Assembly: GCF_001673535.1 (NCBI RefSeq)
Contig: NZ_LZLY01000141.1
Location: 1 to 51,524 of the forward strand
DNA: 51,524 nucleotides
Source: Mycobacterium sp. 1081908.1
GTDB taxonomy: Bacteria; Actinomycetota; Actinomycetes; Mycobacteriales; Mycobacteriaceae
Reading direction: 5' to 3'
Below, one piece after another: positions 1-7,869 of this stretch. Numbering within the stretch: the stretch's first letter is position 1; the number at the start of each line of letters is the position of its first letter. A model generated the notes under the pieces. That model ran no database searches. It saw only the letters and a list, made by a program, of their open reading frames with translations, and was not told the DNA's origin. The position numbers and the translations under genes were made by a program.

Positions 1-263
1 GGAGCAGTATGTGGACCTGCGCCCGCGGCACAACGCCGGACCCTACCTCGAAGACGGCTCGGTAATTCCCGTCGAGCGCACCACGATTCCGCAGGCGGTC
101 GGGCCGATGCTGGACCGGGTCAGCGCGCTGATCGACAGCATCCCCAAAGGCAAGATGAGCGCGCTGCTCGACGAATCGTTCCGGGGGCTCGACGGGAATT
201 ACCGAGCCGTCTTCGAGGTAGGGTCCGGCGTTGTGCCGCGGGCGCAGGTCCACATACTGCTCC
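1..263. repeat. fold-back inverted repeat inside mceF
   Basis: Bases 1-77 are the exact reverse complement of 187-263, with a 109-base spacer (78-186). The left arm runs off the window, so the true arm is longer. Both strands therefore read mceF towards each other. The joint lies at a short shared sequence (gctcgacggg) found on both sides. That microhomology is typical of template switching during amplification or of a misassembled contig end. Confidence 0.9.
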
Positions 264-577
264 CCGATCGCCGAGATGCTGCGCACCTCCGCCCGCAGAT
301 CGGCGGGAATCCGCGGCGACCGGTCAAGCGAGAGCGTCGCGCGCACCCGGTCGGGCTCGAGATCGACCGCGGTCACCTTGCCCACCTGCACGCCCCGGTA
401 GGTCACGTTGGCGAACCGGTATATCCCTCCGCCGGAAGGCAATTCCATCCGCACGGTTATGTGGTCGATGCCCAGCAGGGTCGGCGCCTGTACGTAGACC
501 AGGGCCATCGCCAGGACGCCGACGATCGAGACGATCGTGAAGATCGTCAGCTGGATCTTGACCAGACGCGTCAGCAT
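1..577 (-). CDS. mceF: MceF, N-terminal part, broken at the window edge
   Basis: Last gene of the mce operon; MceF is one of six substrate-binding-type subunits of an Mce lipid importer at the cell envelope. Its ATG (577-575) overlaps the mceE stop as ATGA. The protein opens with one hydrophobic helix (residues about 8-28), followed by the MlaD/Mce domain (ITVRMELPSGGGIYRF, YRGVQVGKVTAV) and continues to GSVIPVE near residue 130. Beyond position 187 the reading frame stays open to the window edge but no longer encodes MceF, because the DNA switches to an inverted copy of the same gene. The rest of the native protein (usual family length about 400-500 residues) is not seen. The fault is probably a chimeric junction rather than a true pseudogene. 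Confidence 0.85.
   Translation of the reverse strand, partial: MLTRLVKIQLTIFTIVSIVGVLAMALVYVQAPTLLGIDHITVRMELPSGGGIYRFANVTYRGVQVGKVTAVDLEPDRVRATLSLDRSPRIPADLRAEVRSISAIGEQYVDLRPRHNAGPYLEDGSVIPVEPPERFVEQRAHLAFGDAVDQRADPVQHRPDRLRNRGALDGNYRAVFEVGSGVVPRAQVHILL
2..196 (+). pseudogene. inverted MceF fragment
   Basis: Read on the plus strand this stretch encodes GEQYVDLRPRHNAGPYLEDG and then IPVERTTIPQAVGPMLDRVS and SALIDSIPKGKMSALLDESF. The first part is identical to residues of the minus-strand mceF that starts at 577. The second part looks like the normal continuation of MceF that is missing from the minus-strand copy. After about 196 the frame runs into the antisense of mceF and encodes nothing recognisable. 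It is therefore a piece of the same gene pasted in opposite orientation, not a second gene. Confidence 0.8.
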
Positions 578-1761
578 CAGCCGCCCGCCTGATCTTGCGG
601 TGGGAAATCGGTGGGCAGCGGAGCCCCGTCGGTCGGCACCGGAGCATTCGGCGGCGGCGCGCCGGCGCCGGGCTGATCGTACGTGAAATTCAGATATTCC
701 GGTTCTCCCGGTGCGGGAACGAGTTTCGCGCCGGGCTGACCCCACCGGGTGCCGAGCAGCAACGTCCGCTTGAGCCGGGGAAGCGTGAGATCGGCAATCA
801 GGAACATGTTCATGTAATCGCCCCTGACACCCCGGTCGATCAGGTTCTGGCCGTAGGGGAAGGTCGTCGCCCAGACCAGCGCGCTATCCAGATCGGGACC
901 GATGTCGGCGAGCGCCTTGATCGTCGGTTCCAGGTTCTTCAGGTCGCGCACCAGGTCGTCTCGCGCGTCGTCGACGAGGCCGGTGGCGGTGTCGCTGAAG
1001 ACCCGCAACTTGTCCAGCGCCGTCGTGAGGCGCGGCCGCTCGCGGATCAGCACGTCCAGGGCCGGGGGAATCTTCTGCAGCGCCTGGGTGATCACGTCGC
1101 GCTGCCCGGCCAGCGTGTCGGTGAGGCGGTTCAGGTCTCCGATGACCCCAATGAGGTTGTCGCGCTGGGCGTCCAGGGCCCCGACGAAATCGCCGAGCCG
1201 GGTCAGCAGGTCGCGGATCTGGTCCTCGTGGCCGGACATGGCGGCGCTGAAGTTGTGGATGATGTCGCCGATTTGGCCCAGCCCCCCGGCGTTGACCACC
1301 ACCGACAGCGACGAGAGGGTCTGCTCGGTCGACGGATAGGTCGACGACCTGTTCAGCGGGATGGTGGCCCCGGGTTGCAACCGGCCATTCGGGGCCTGCC
1401 CCGCCGGGGGACTCAGCTCGAGGTGCATGGATCCCAGCAAGCTGGTCTGCCCGACCCGGGCCACCGCGTTGGCGGGGACGACGACGGAGGGCTTCACCGA
1501 GATCGCGACGTCGGCGTGCCAGTCGTGGAAGGTCATGTGGTCGACGCTGCCGACGACGACGTCGTTGAGCGTCACCGGTGAATTCGCCTCTAACGTGCTG
1601 ACATTCGCCAACTCGACATAGTAGGTGGCGGCGCCGGCACCTCGTCCCACGGTGCCCGGTAGCGGCAGCGAGTTCAATCCCTGGAACGCACATCCGGTGG
1701 GGGCGAGCAGGAGGAAGCCGCCGATGGCGAGCGCCCGGCGCACGGTCGGAGATCGGCTCAC
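577..1761 (-). CDS. mceE: MceE family lipoprotein
   Basis: Fifth Mce subunit, 394 residues, predicted to be a lipid-anchored solute-binding component of an Mce transporter. The GTG start (1761) overlaps the mceD stop as GTGA, which fixes the start although the frame is open further upstream. A signal peptide ends in LLLAPTGC with Cys24 as the lipidation site. The Mce/MlaD domain follows (YYVELANVSTLEANSPVTLN, VVVGSVDHM), then a long helical region of about residues 160-320. The C-terminus is Pro-rich. The order mceA-B-C-D-E-F is intact and all junctions are translationally coupled. LprK/LprN are the named mycobacterial relatives, but the operon number cannot be assigned. Confidence 0.88.
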   Translation of the reverse strand: MSRSPTVRRALAIGGFLLLAPTGCAFQGLNSLPLPGTVGRGAGAATYYVELANVSTLEANSPVTLNDVVVGSVDHMTFHDWHADVAISVKPSVVVPANAVARVGQTSLLGSMHLELSPPAGQAPNGRLQPGATIPLNRSSTYPSTEQTLSSLSVVVNAGGLGQIGDIIHNFSAAMSGHEDQIRDLLTRLGDFVGALDAQRDNLIGVIGDLNRLTDTLAGQRDVITQALQKIPPALDVLIRERPRLTTALDKLRVFSDTATGLVDDARDDLVRDLKNLEPTIKALADIGPDLDSALVWATTFPYGQNLIDRGVRGDYMNMFLIADLTLPRLKRTLLLGTRWGQPGAKLVPAPGEPEYLNFTYDQPGAGAPPPNAPVPTDGAPLPTDFPPQDQAGG

Positions 1762-3161
1762 GGCTGCACCCCTGCCGCCGGGAGCAGCATGTCCTGCACG
1801 TTCGCCGGCTCGCGCGCCGGCATGTCCTGCGGCTCGGTGCCGGTGGCCGTGGTGGGTGGCGGCTCGGGTTGCGCCAGCCCGGGTATGCGTCCCGGCGGCG
1901 GCGGTGGCGGCGCCGCCGGCGGGGTGTCGCCGGGCAGCCCGCCGTACGCGGACACCGCGGGCGGCAGCAACGGCAAGGTGGGCTTCGGGCCCTCGCCGCC
2001 GGGCGCCAGGCGCGGTTCGGAGTAGACGATGTTGTCGGGGCTGGCCGACTTCATCAGGAACATGCTCGTCGGAATCGGCAGGTAGTTGAAGCTCATCGAT
2101 CGCAGCGCGGGGCCGAGATATTGGGCGCACAGCTTTCCCGTCTCCGGCGCGGTGGCGTTTTCGAGCGCCCCGATCTGAGAGCAGATGAACTGCAGCGGGT
2201 TCGAGAAGTTGTTGAACACAATGGATCCGATGGTGTCGCCGGTGTCGGGGTTGTACGCGTTGTAAAAGTTGGCGAACGCGTTCGGGGCCACATGCAAGAG
2301 GTTTTCGAGATCCGTGCGGTGGTCGACGAGGTTCTTCGTGACGTCGGCCAACCGCTGGACCTGCTCGGAGAGCTGGTCACGGCTACCGGAGACGAAGCGT
2401 TGCACCTCGCCGACCACGGATGACAGATCGGTCAGGGCGGCGTCCAGATCGGACCTGCCGTCGTCGAGCACGCTGGTGAGCGTGGCGAGCCGATTCTCGA
2501 ACGAGACGACCTGCTCGTTGCTGTCGCGCAGGGCCGTCACGAACACCTGCAGGTTGTTGATGATGTCGACGATGTTGCCGCTGCCGTTGGCCAGGATCCT
2601 TCCCACCCCGGACAGCTCCGCCAGCGTCCGGCGCAATTTCTCGCCGTTACCGCTCAGCGCGTTGGCGGCGCTGTCGATGAACCGCGCGACCGACGGCGTC
2701 GACACCTGACTATTGGGTCCCAAATCCGTTGCGAGGCGTGTCAGTTGGGTCTTCACCTCGTCCCACTCGACCGGTACGGCGGTGCGCCCGACGGGAATCA
2801 CCGCGCCGTCGCGCATCGCCTGCCCGCCCCCGTGGTACGCCGGCGTCAGCTGGACGTAGCGCGCGGACACCAGGTTCTGGGCGACGATCACCGCCTTGGC
2901 GTCGGCGGGCACACGCACGTCGCGGTCGACGTTCATCGTGACCCGGACCAGGTCGCCCTCCGGGCGGATCGACGTGATCTTGCCGACCTTGACCCCGGAG
3001 ACGCGCACCTGGTCGCCGGGGTAGATCGCGGTCGCGGTGGTGAAGTAGGCGGTGATCGTCTTCGGGCGCCAGAATGACTGGTAGGCAACGAAAGCCGCGC
3101 TCCCGATGCCCACCACGGCCAGCACGACGGCCACGCCCACTGCCAACCTGTTCCGCGACAT
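1758..3161 (-). CDS. mceD: MceD family protein
   Basis: Fourth Mce subunit, 467 residues. An N-terminal membrane helix (residues about 7-27) is followed by the MlaD/Mce domain with the typical AIYPGDQVRVSGVKVGKITS segment (about residues 45-65). A long alpha-helical middle region probably forms the coiled-coil channel of the Mce complex. The last ~80 residues are a Pro-rich tail (PPAAPPPPPPGRIPGL), which is common in mycobacterial MceD and presumably spans the cell wall. The start ATG at 3161 shares its base with the mceC stop codon and the gene overlaps mceE by four bases. Confidence 0.9.
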   Translation of the reverse strand: MSRNRLAVGVAVVLAVVGIGSAAFVAYQSFWRPKTITAYFTTATAIYPGDQVRVSGVKVGKITSIRPEGDLVRVTMNVDRDVRVPADAKAVIVAQNLVSARYVQLTPAYHGGGQAMRDGAVIPVGRTAVPVEWDEVKTQLTRLATDLGPNSQVSTPSVARFIDSAANALSGNGEKLRRTLAELSGVGRILANGSGNIVDIINNLQVFVTALRDSNEQVVSFENRLATLTSVLDDGRSDLDAALTDLSSVVGEVQRFVSGSRDQLSEQVQRLADVTKNLVDHRTDLENLLHVAPNAFANFYNAYNPDTGDTIGSIVFNNFSNPLQFICSQIGALENATAPETGKLCAQYLGPALRSMSFNYLPIPTSMFLMKSASPDNIVYSEPRLAPGGEGPKPTLPLLPPAVSAYGGLPGDTPPAAPPPPPPGRIPGLAQPEPPPTTATGTEPQDMPAREPANVQDMLLPAAGVQP

Positions 3162-4243
3162 CAGTGCGGCACCTCGGGGATCCCGTTGCGCGGGAACGGG
3201 AATTCCGCGCGCGGCCCGGCGTTGTCCGGCGGCTGCCCGGAATTGTTGCCTCGGCGGAAGCCGAAGTAGTAGTCGAGGAACGGCTGGATGAACTGCGGCG
3301 GCATGATATTCGGGGTGAACGACTGGTAGTAGAACCCGCTGGACACCGCTTCCCCCTGGGTGACCTCGTACTTGGCCAGGCCCGGAAGGGCTTTGGCGAT
3401 GTTGTCGCGGTTCTTTTGCAGGATGGCGGTCACCGCGTTGAGCTTCTGCAGCATCGGCGCCAGGGTCTTCTCGTTGTCGTGCACCAGCCCGGACAGCTGC
3501 TTGGCCATGGCCGACACGTTGGCCAGTAGGTCGACGATCGCCTGGCGCCGCCGCGCCAGCACGTCGAGCAGGTCGTTGGTGTCGAGGATCAACCGGTTCA
3601 CCTGCTGGCTGCGTTCCGACAGGATGCCGGTGAGGGTGCCGGTGTCCTTCAGCACCTCACCGAGCGTCTGGTTGCGGCCGTTCAGCGACTGCGACAGCCG
3701 GGTCAGGCCATCGAACATCGGCCCCAATTGCGGTGCGACCCGGTCGATCGTCGCCGACAGCGTGTCGAGCGATTGGTTCAGCGATGCGGTGTCGGTGCCG
3801 GCAAGGTCGTTGGTGAGGCCGCTGACCGATTCCGTCAGGGAATACGGCGCCGAGGTGCGCGAGACCGGGATGACGTCGGACGAATGCAGCGTGCCGGCGC
3901 CCGCCGAGTCGAGGGTGAGCACCCGCCGGCCCAGCAGCGAACCCGTGCGGATGTGTGCGGTGGTGTACGACCCGAGCCGAATCCTGCCGTCGACGTTGAA
4001 GGTGACCAACGCATCGCCGCCGCTCAGCGTGATGCCCGACACCGCACCGACCTTGATGCCGGACGCCGTCACGTCGTCGCCGACCTCCAGCCCGCCCGAT
4101 TCGGTGAACAACGCCCGGTAGCGGACGTCGGTCGCCATCGACATCAGTCGCTGCGGTTGCAGGCCGACGGCGATGACGAGTGTCACGAGGACAACGCCGA
4201 TGAAACCGGCCCGAATCAGGTGGGCGCCGCGGTACTTACGCAT
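3161..4243 (-). CDS. mceC: MceC family protein
   Basis: Third Mce subunit, 360 residues. A basic N-terminus and one hydrophobic helix (HLIRAGFIGVVLVTLVIAVG) precede the Mce domain (GGLEVGDDVTASGIKVGAVS, about residues 50-70). A helical region with periodic leucines follows, and the protein ends with RNGIPEVPH. The gene overlaps mceB by eight bases, and its stop shares one base with the mceD start, so the operon is tightly coupled. It is expected to form part of a hetero-hexameric lipid-transfer assembly with the other Mce proteins. Confidence 0.9.
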   Translation of the reverse strand: MRKYRGAHLIRAGFIGVVLVTLVIAVGLQPQRLMSMATDVRYRALFTESGGLEVGDDVTASGIKVGAVSGITLSGGDALVTFNVDGRIRLGSYTTAHIRTGSLLGRRVLTLDSAGAGTLHSSDVIPVSRTSAPYSLTESVSGLTNDLAGTDTASLNQSLDTLSATIDRVAPQLGPMFDGLTRLSQSLNGRNQTLGEVLKDTGTLTGILSERSQQVNRLILDTNDLLDVLARRRQAIVDLLANVSAMAKQLSGLVHDNEKTLAPMLQKLNAVTAILQKNRDNIAKALPGLAKYEVTQGEAVSSGFYYQSFTPNIMPPQFIQPFLDYYFGFRRGNNSGQPPDNAGPRAEFPFPRNGIPEVPH

Positions 4244-5270
4244 CGGGTTCCGCGCACCTCCCGCCGGTCTGCCGCAGCCAGGGGAACACCGCGGTCCGGC
4301 CCTGCAGGTCGGTGACCCTGACGGTCATCCCGCAGACGTAGAACTGGATGAAGCTGCCGTACGCGCCGAGGCGGACCAGTTTGCGGTAGTTCCCCGGCGC
4401 CTTCTGCAGCGCCACGTCAAGCTGGTCCTTGCCCTGGTCGAGCAGGGGCGCCAGGCGACCGAGCTGTTCCACGGTGCCGGCCAACGGCGGCCGCGCCTTC
4501 CTCAGCAGGTCGGTGATGGACGCGGTTCCGTTGTCCAGCGATTCGATCGCGGCACCGATCGGATCGCGGTCCTGGGAAAGGCCGGCGGTCAAGCGCTCGA
4601 GCCGGTCGATGGCGCTGGAGAACTTGTCCCCGTCCCGGACGAGGGTCCCGAGGACCGCGTGCATGTTGTCGATCAGTTGTTGGACCGTTCGGTTGTTGTC
4701 GGCCAAGGCATTCGAGAACGACGAGGCCTTCGAGAAGACGGAGTCCAGGGTGTCGCCCTCGCCCTGGAAGACTCGCACCAGCGACGAGGTGAGCGCGTTC
4801 ACGTCCTGCGGGTTGAGGCCCTGGATAACGGGTTTCAGGCCGCCCAGCAGCAGGTCGAGGTCGAGGGCGGGAGCCGTGCGGTCGATCGGGATCTGCGCCC
4901 CGGCCGGCAGCCGCCGAGTCGATCCGGGGCCGTCGACCAGTTCGAGATAGCGATCCCCGACCAGGTTGAGGTAGCGAACCGCCGCCTTCGTGCCGGTCGT
5001 GAGCGCGACCTCCCGGTCGGCGTCGAACTTCACCAGGACGGTTGTGTCCGTGCGAAGTTCGACGCTGTTGACCGTGCCGACCCGGATACCGGCCGCGCGC
5101 ACCGAGTCGCCGGGTTTGAGGCGCGACACGTCGGTGAAGATCGCGGAATAGCCGTTCGTCGCGCTGGTGCGGTATTGGCCGAAGATGAAGAAGAGGAACG
5201 CGGTCAGCGTCGTCATCACGACGGCGAAGGCCCCGAACTTGAGCACCGTCGCGCCCGTCGAGCCGCTCAC
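4236..5270 (-). CDS. mceB: MceB family protein
   Basis: Second Mce subunit, 344 residues. The start is taken as GTG at 5270, which overlaps the mceA stop as GTGA. The open frame reaches further upstream, but that extension encodes Arg-rich antisense-like sequence and lacks Mce similarity. A hydrophobic helix (LKFGAFAVVMTTLTAFLFFI) leads into the Mce domain (SRLKPGDSVRAAGIRVGTVN). The C-terminus carries two Cys (FYVCGMTVRV, TGGRCAEPDA), as often seen in MceB. No reading-frame damage is visible. Confidence 0.9.
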   Translation of the reverse strand: MSGSTGATVLKFGAFAVVMTTLTAFLFFIFGQYRTSATNGYSAIFTDVSRLKPGDSVRAAGIRVGTVNSVELRTDTTVLVKFDADREVALTTGTKAAVRYLNLVGDRYLELVDGPGSTRRLPAGAQIPIDRTAPALDLDLLLGGLKPVIQGLNPQDVNALTSSLVRVFQGEGDTLDSVFSKASSFSNALADNNRTVQQLIDNMHAVLGTLVRDGDKFSSAIDRLERLTAGLSQDRDPIGAAIESLDNGTASITDLLRKARPPLAGTVEQLGRLAPLLDQGKDQLDVALQKAPGNYRKLVRLGAYGSFIQFYVCGMTVRVTDLQGRTAVFPWLRQTGGRCAEPDA

Positions 5271-6493
5271 CCGGGCTGTCCGACCTGTGCGGAGTTGCGC
5301 GGCGGCCCGTCGATCGGTCCGTACAGCAATTGCTTCAGCCCGTCGGAGTTGAGCAGGATGCCCTGGTTTCCGTACTGCGTCGGATTCGCACCCACGTCGG
5401 TGACCAGGAACGGCGGAGCGGTTTCGTAGGGCACCGCCGGCAGGTGTTGGTCCGCGCAATGCGGACCGCCCGTGGCCGCGACCTTGGGCAGGTGACCCGG
5501 GTAGCGATAGCGTTCGATCCCGAGCGTGAAGCTGACCGAAACCACGACGCCCGGATCGCCGGGCGGCGGGTTCTTCGAGATCGGCACCAGGCCGGCCAGC
5601 GCGCAATTCAGCGCGTCGTGGTACTCGTTGGCGATGTCGGTGGTCGGCGCCAACAGGCGGGCGACATCGGTCAGCGCGCTGCGGTTGCCGCCCACGACGT
5701 CGTTCCCGACGTCCGCCAGGCCGATCGAGCTGATCAGGAACGCATCGAGGTTGGCTTGTTCGTCGACGACCGTCTGGCTGATGCGTGTCGTGTTGTCGAT
5801 GACCTCGACGAAGTCGTGCGCGCCATCCGCATAGGCGCCGAACGCCTTTCGCGAGGCGGCGATGTCGTGGGTCAGGTCGGTCAGGCCAGGATCCAGCTTG
5901 GCTAGGAACGAATCCAGGTCCGCGAGCATCTGCCCGATCTGGTGCCCGCGGCCGTTAACCGCCGAGGCGAGCGCGCCCAGCGTCTCGGTGAGTTTTTCCG
6001 GCTCGATCTTCGACAGCACCGAGGTGAGTTCTTCGAACACCGTATTGATCTCGACCGTAACGCTTTTGGCATCTAGAACCTGGCCCGCGCGCAGCTTTTC
6101 CCGCGAGGGCTCGGCCGGGGGAATCAGCTGCACGAACTTGGCGCCGAACACCGTCGTCGAGGCGATGTCCACGAGCACGTTGGCCGGAATCAGGCGTAAC
6201 TTCGACGGATCGATCGCCAGGTGCAGCGCCGCCTGGCCGTCCGGCCGCTCCTCTATCGAGGAAACCGATCCCACCTGCACCTCGCGCAATTTCACCTTCG
6301 CGTCGGGATTCATCACCAACCCGGCGCGCGGCGACAGCACCGTGACCGGCACGCTCTCGTCGAAGTCCCCGCGGAAGGAGAACGCGGTGAGGGCGACGAC
6401 CCCCGCGATCGCCGCGAAGGTCACCAGGCCCATCAGCGGGCGAACGACTGACGGACCGGAGACGTTGCGCGCCAACCCCCTTGGCTCAGTCAT
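5267..6493 (-). CDS. mceA: MceA family protein, first gene of the mce operon
   Basis: First Mce subunit, 408 residues. The ATG at 6493 is chosen because an AAGGAG ribosome site lies about eight bases upstream; the open frame extends 14 codons further without support. The protein has one membrane helix (about residues 20-38), an Mce domain (PRAGLVMNPDAKVKLREVQV), then a helical region and a Cys-containing C-terminal part (LNCALAGLV, GGPHCADQHLP). Normally two yrbE permease genes precede mceA. Here only a 138-bp regulatory gap and an SDR gene lie upstream. The operon is preceded by a paired operator also found upstream of the FAD oxidoreductase gene, so co-regulation is likely. Confidence 0.92.
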   Translation of the reverse strand: MTEPRGLARNVSGPSVVRPLMGLVTFAAIAGVVALTAFSFRGDFDESVPVTVLSPRAGLVMNPDAKVKLREVQVGSVSSIEERPDGQAALHLAIDPSKLRLIPANVLVDIASTTVFGAKFVQLIPPAEPSREKLRAGQVLDAKSVTVEINTVFEELTSVLSKIEPEKLTETLGALASAVNGRGHQIGQMLADLDSFLAKLDPGLTDLTHDIAASRKAFGAYADGAHDFVEVIDNTTRISQTVVDEQANLDAFLISSIGLADVGNDVVGGNRSALTDVARLLAPTTDIANEYHDALNCALAGLVPISKNPPPGDPGVVVSVSFTLGIERYRYPGHLPKVAATGGPHCADQHLPAVPYETAPPFLVTDVGANPTQYGNQGILLNSDGLKQLLYGPIDGPPRNSAQVGQPG

Positions 6494-6560
6494 GGCTCGA
6501 GCTCCTTGTCCGCAGCGCCCCCCGGGGCGGATCACTGAATGCCCCGGCGTGAGGCCAGAA

Positions 6561-6603
6561 TATGTCAGTGCTGACGTATTTGGAAGACGTCAGTACTGAC
6601 AAA
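6561..6603. promoter_or_regulatory. paired palindromic operator upstream of mceA
   Basis: Two near-identical 12-bp palindromes, gtcagtgctgac (6564-6575) and gtcagtactgac (6589-6600), start exactly 25 bp apart. A TANNNT-type -10 (TATTCT on the minus strand) abuts the site on its mceA side, so a bound protein would cover the promoter. The same arrangement recurs at 9503-9545. The dyad form suits a TetR-type dimer; the divergent TetR at 9574 is the obvious candidate. Confidence 0.75.
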
Positions 6604-6631
6604 TTTTGCTGCGCGCACGGGTGCCAGGTCG

Positions 6632-7549
6632 TTAGACCGGTTCTGCCGGTGCAGGTTCGGCGAACCCGCGGCCGAACCGCTCCACCATCTGCCAGTAAGC
6701 AGGCACGTTGCCGTCGCCCAGGTAGTCGACCAGCAGCCGCACCTCGGGCGGCAGATGCCCGTCGACGTCGGTGAAACCGTACTCGCGGGCGAGCCTGGAG
6801 GCGAAGAACGATCGGCCCGTGCGGGCCATCCGGTCGGTATCGGTGAACAGCGCGACGACGGCGCGCCCCGGGAAGCGCGGCGACTCGCAGATGTCGAGGT
6901 CGAGCCCGAACAGCTCGCGCGAACCCGACGGACCCTCCGTCGCGAACGCGAGGATGCGCTCGGTGAGCACCAGTCCGGGCCACAAGCCGATCACGGCGAC
7001 GTTGTGCTCGCGCAGTTCGAGCGCGGTGTCGTGGGTGATCTTCTCGATGGCAGCCTTGGCCGCCCCGTAGGGCGTCGAGAGCAGGTAGTCCTGGCAGCCG
7101 TGGGAGGAGATGTTGACGATCAGCCCACCCCGCTGCTCGATCATCATCGGTGCGGCGAGCGCCGAGGTCACGAAGTTCGCGCGGGGTCCGACGGCGAGGC
7201 TGTCGGTGATCGCCTGGAACGGCAGCGTCCAAAACGGCTGCGCCACCATGGATGTGAAGTCCGGCGAGGCGACGTTGACCACCATGTCGAGCCGGCCCGC
7301 CTCGCGCCGCAACTCGTCGAACACGGCCACCACCTGGTCGTCGTCGGAGTGATCGCAGGTCCTGGCCACCGCGGCGCCGCCGAGCTCGCGGATCTGGCCG
7401 GCGGTGTGCTCGAGCCCGGCGGCGTTGCGGGCGGTGAGCCAGACGGTGGCGCCCTGAGCGCCGAGCTCGATCGCGATGCCCTGGCCGATGCCCTGGCTGG
7501 CGCCGGTGACCAGGGCCACCGCGCCGTCGAGGGTCCGCGTCACTGGCAC
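6632..7549 (-). CDS. SDR family oxidoreductase
   Basis: Classical-type short-chain dehydrogenase/reductase of about 305 residues using NAD(P)H; the substrate is unknown. The cofactor motif TGASQGIG lies near residues 15-22, NVAS replaces the usual NNAG, the catalytic Ser lies in VNISS, and the YGAAK pair gives Tyr and Lys of the active site. The start is GTG at 7549, or GTG at 7543, which would form a GTGA overlap with the ferredoxin stop. It is the third gene of an operon with an FAD oxidoreductase and a ferredoxin, directly upstream of the mce operon. This suggests oxidation or reduction of a lipid or sterol-like compound that the Mce system may import, but that link is inference. Confidence 0.85.
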   Translation of the reverse strand: MPVTRTLDGAVALVTGASQGIGQGIAIELGAQGATVWLTARNAAGLEHTAGQIRELGGAAVARTCDHSDDDQVVAVFDELRREAGRLDMVVNVASPDFTSMVAQPFWTLPFQAITDSLAVGPRANFVTSALAAPMMIEQRGGLIVNISSHGCQDYLLSTPYGAAKAAIEKITHDTALELREHNVAVIGLWPGLVLTERILAFATEGPSGSRELFGLDLDICESPRFPGRAVVALFTDTDRMARTGRSFFASRLAREYGFTDVDGHLPPEVRLLVDYLGDGNVPAYWQMVERFGRGFAEPAPAEPV

Positions 7550-7869
7550 TTGCCCCCGGCCGGCTCCAGCTGTTTGACCGCCAGCGGATCATGCTCGCTG
7601 ACACCGACTTTGGCCGCGCCGCCCGGCGAACCCAGCCGCTCGAAGAAGTCGGCGTTGATCTGCGTGTAGGCGCTCCACTCCTGGGGCAGGTCGTCCTCGT
7701 AGTAGATGGCCTCGACCGGGCAGACCGGCTCGCAGGCACCGCAGTCGACGCACTCGTCGGGCTGGATGTAGAGCATCCGGGCGCCTTCGTAGATGCAGTC
7801 GACCGGGCATTCCTCGATGCAGGCCTTGTCCTTGAGGTCGACGCAGGGTTGGGCGATCACGTAGGTCAT
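7540..7869 (-). CDS. seven-iron type ferredoxin
   Basis: Small electron-transfer protein of 109 residues with two cluster-binding regions: C-x7-C-x3-C-P near the N-terminus (CVDLKDKACIEECPVDC) and C-x2-C-x2-C-x3-C-P (CVDCGACEPVCPVEA). This is the pattern of mycobacterial FdxA/FdxC-like ferredoxins with one [3Fe-4S] and one [4Fe-4S] cluster. The ATG at 7869 overlaps the stop of the FAD oxidoreductase as ATGA. It probably passes electrons to or from the flavoenzyme upstream or the SDR downstream. Confidence 0.92.
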   Translation of the reverse strand: MTYVIAQPCVDLKDKACIEECPVDCIYEGARMLYIQPDECVDCGACEPVCPVEAIYYEDDLPQEWSAYTQINADFFERLGSPGGAAKVGVSEHDPLAVKQLEPAGGKCQ

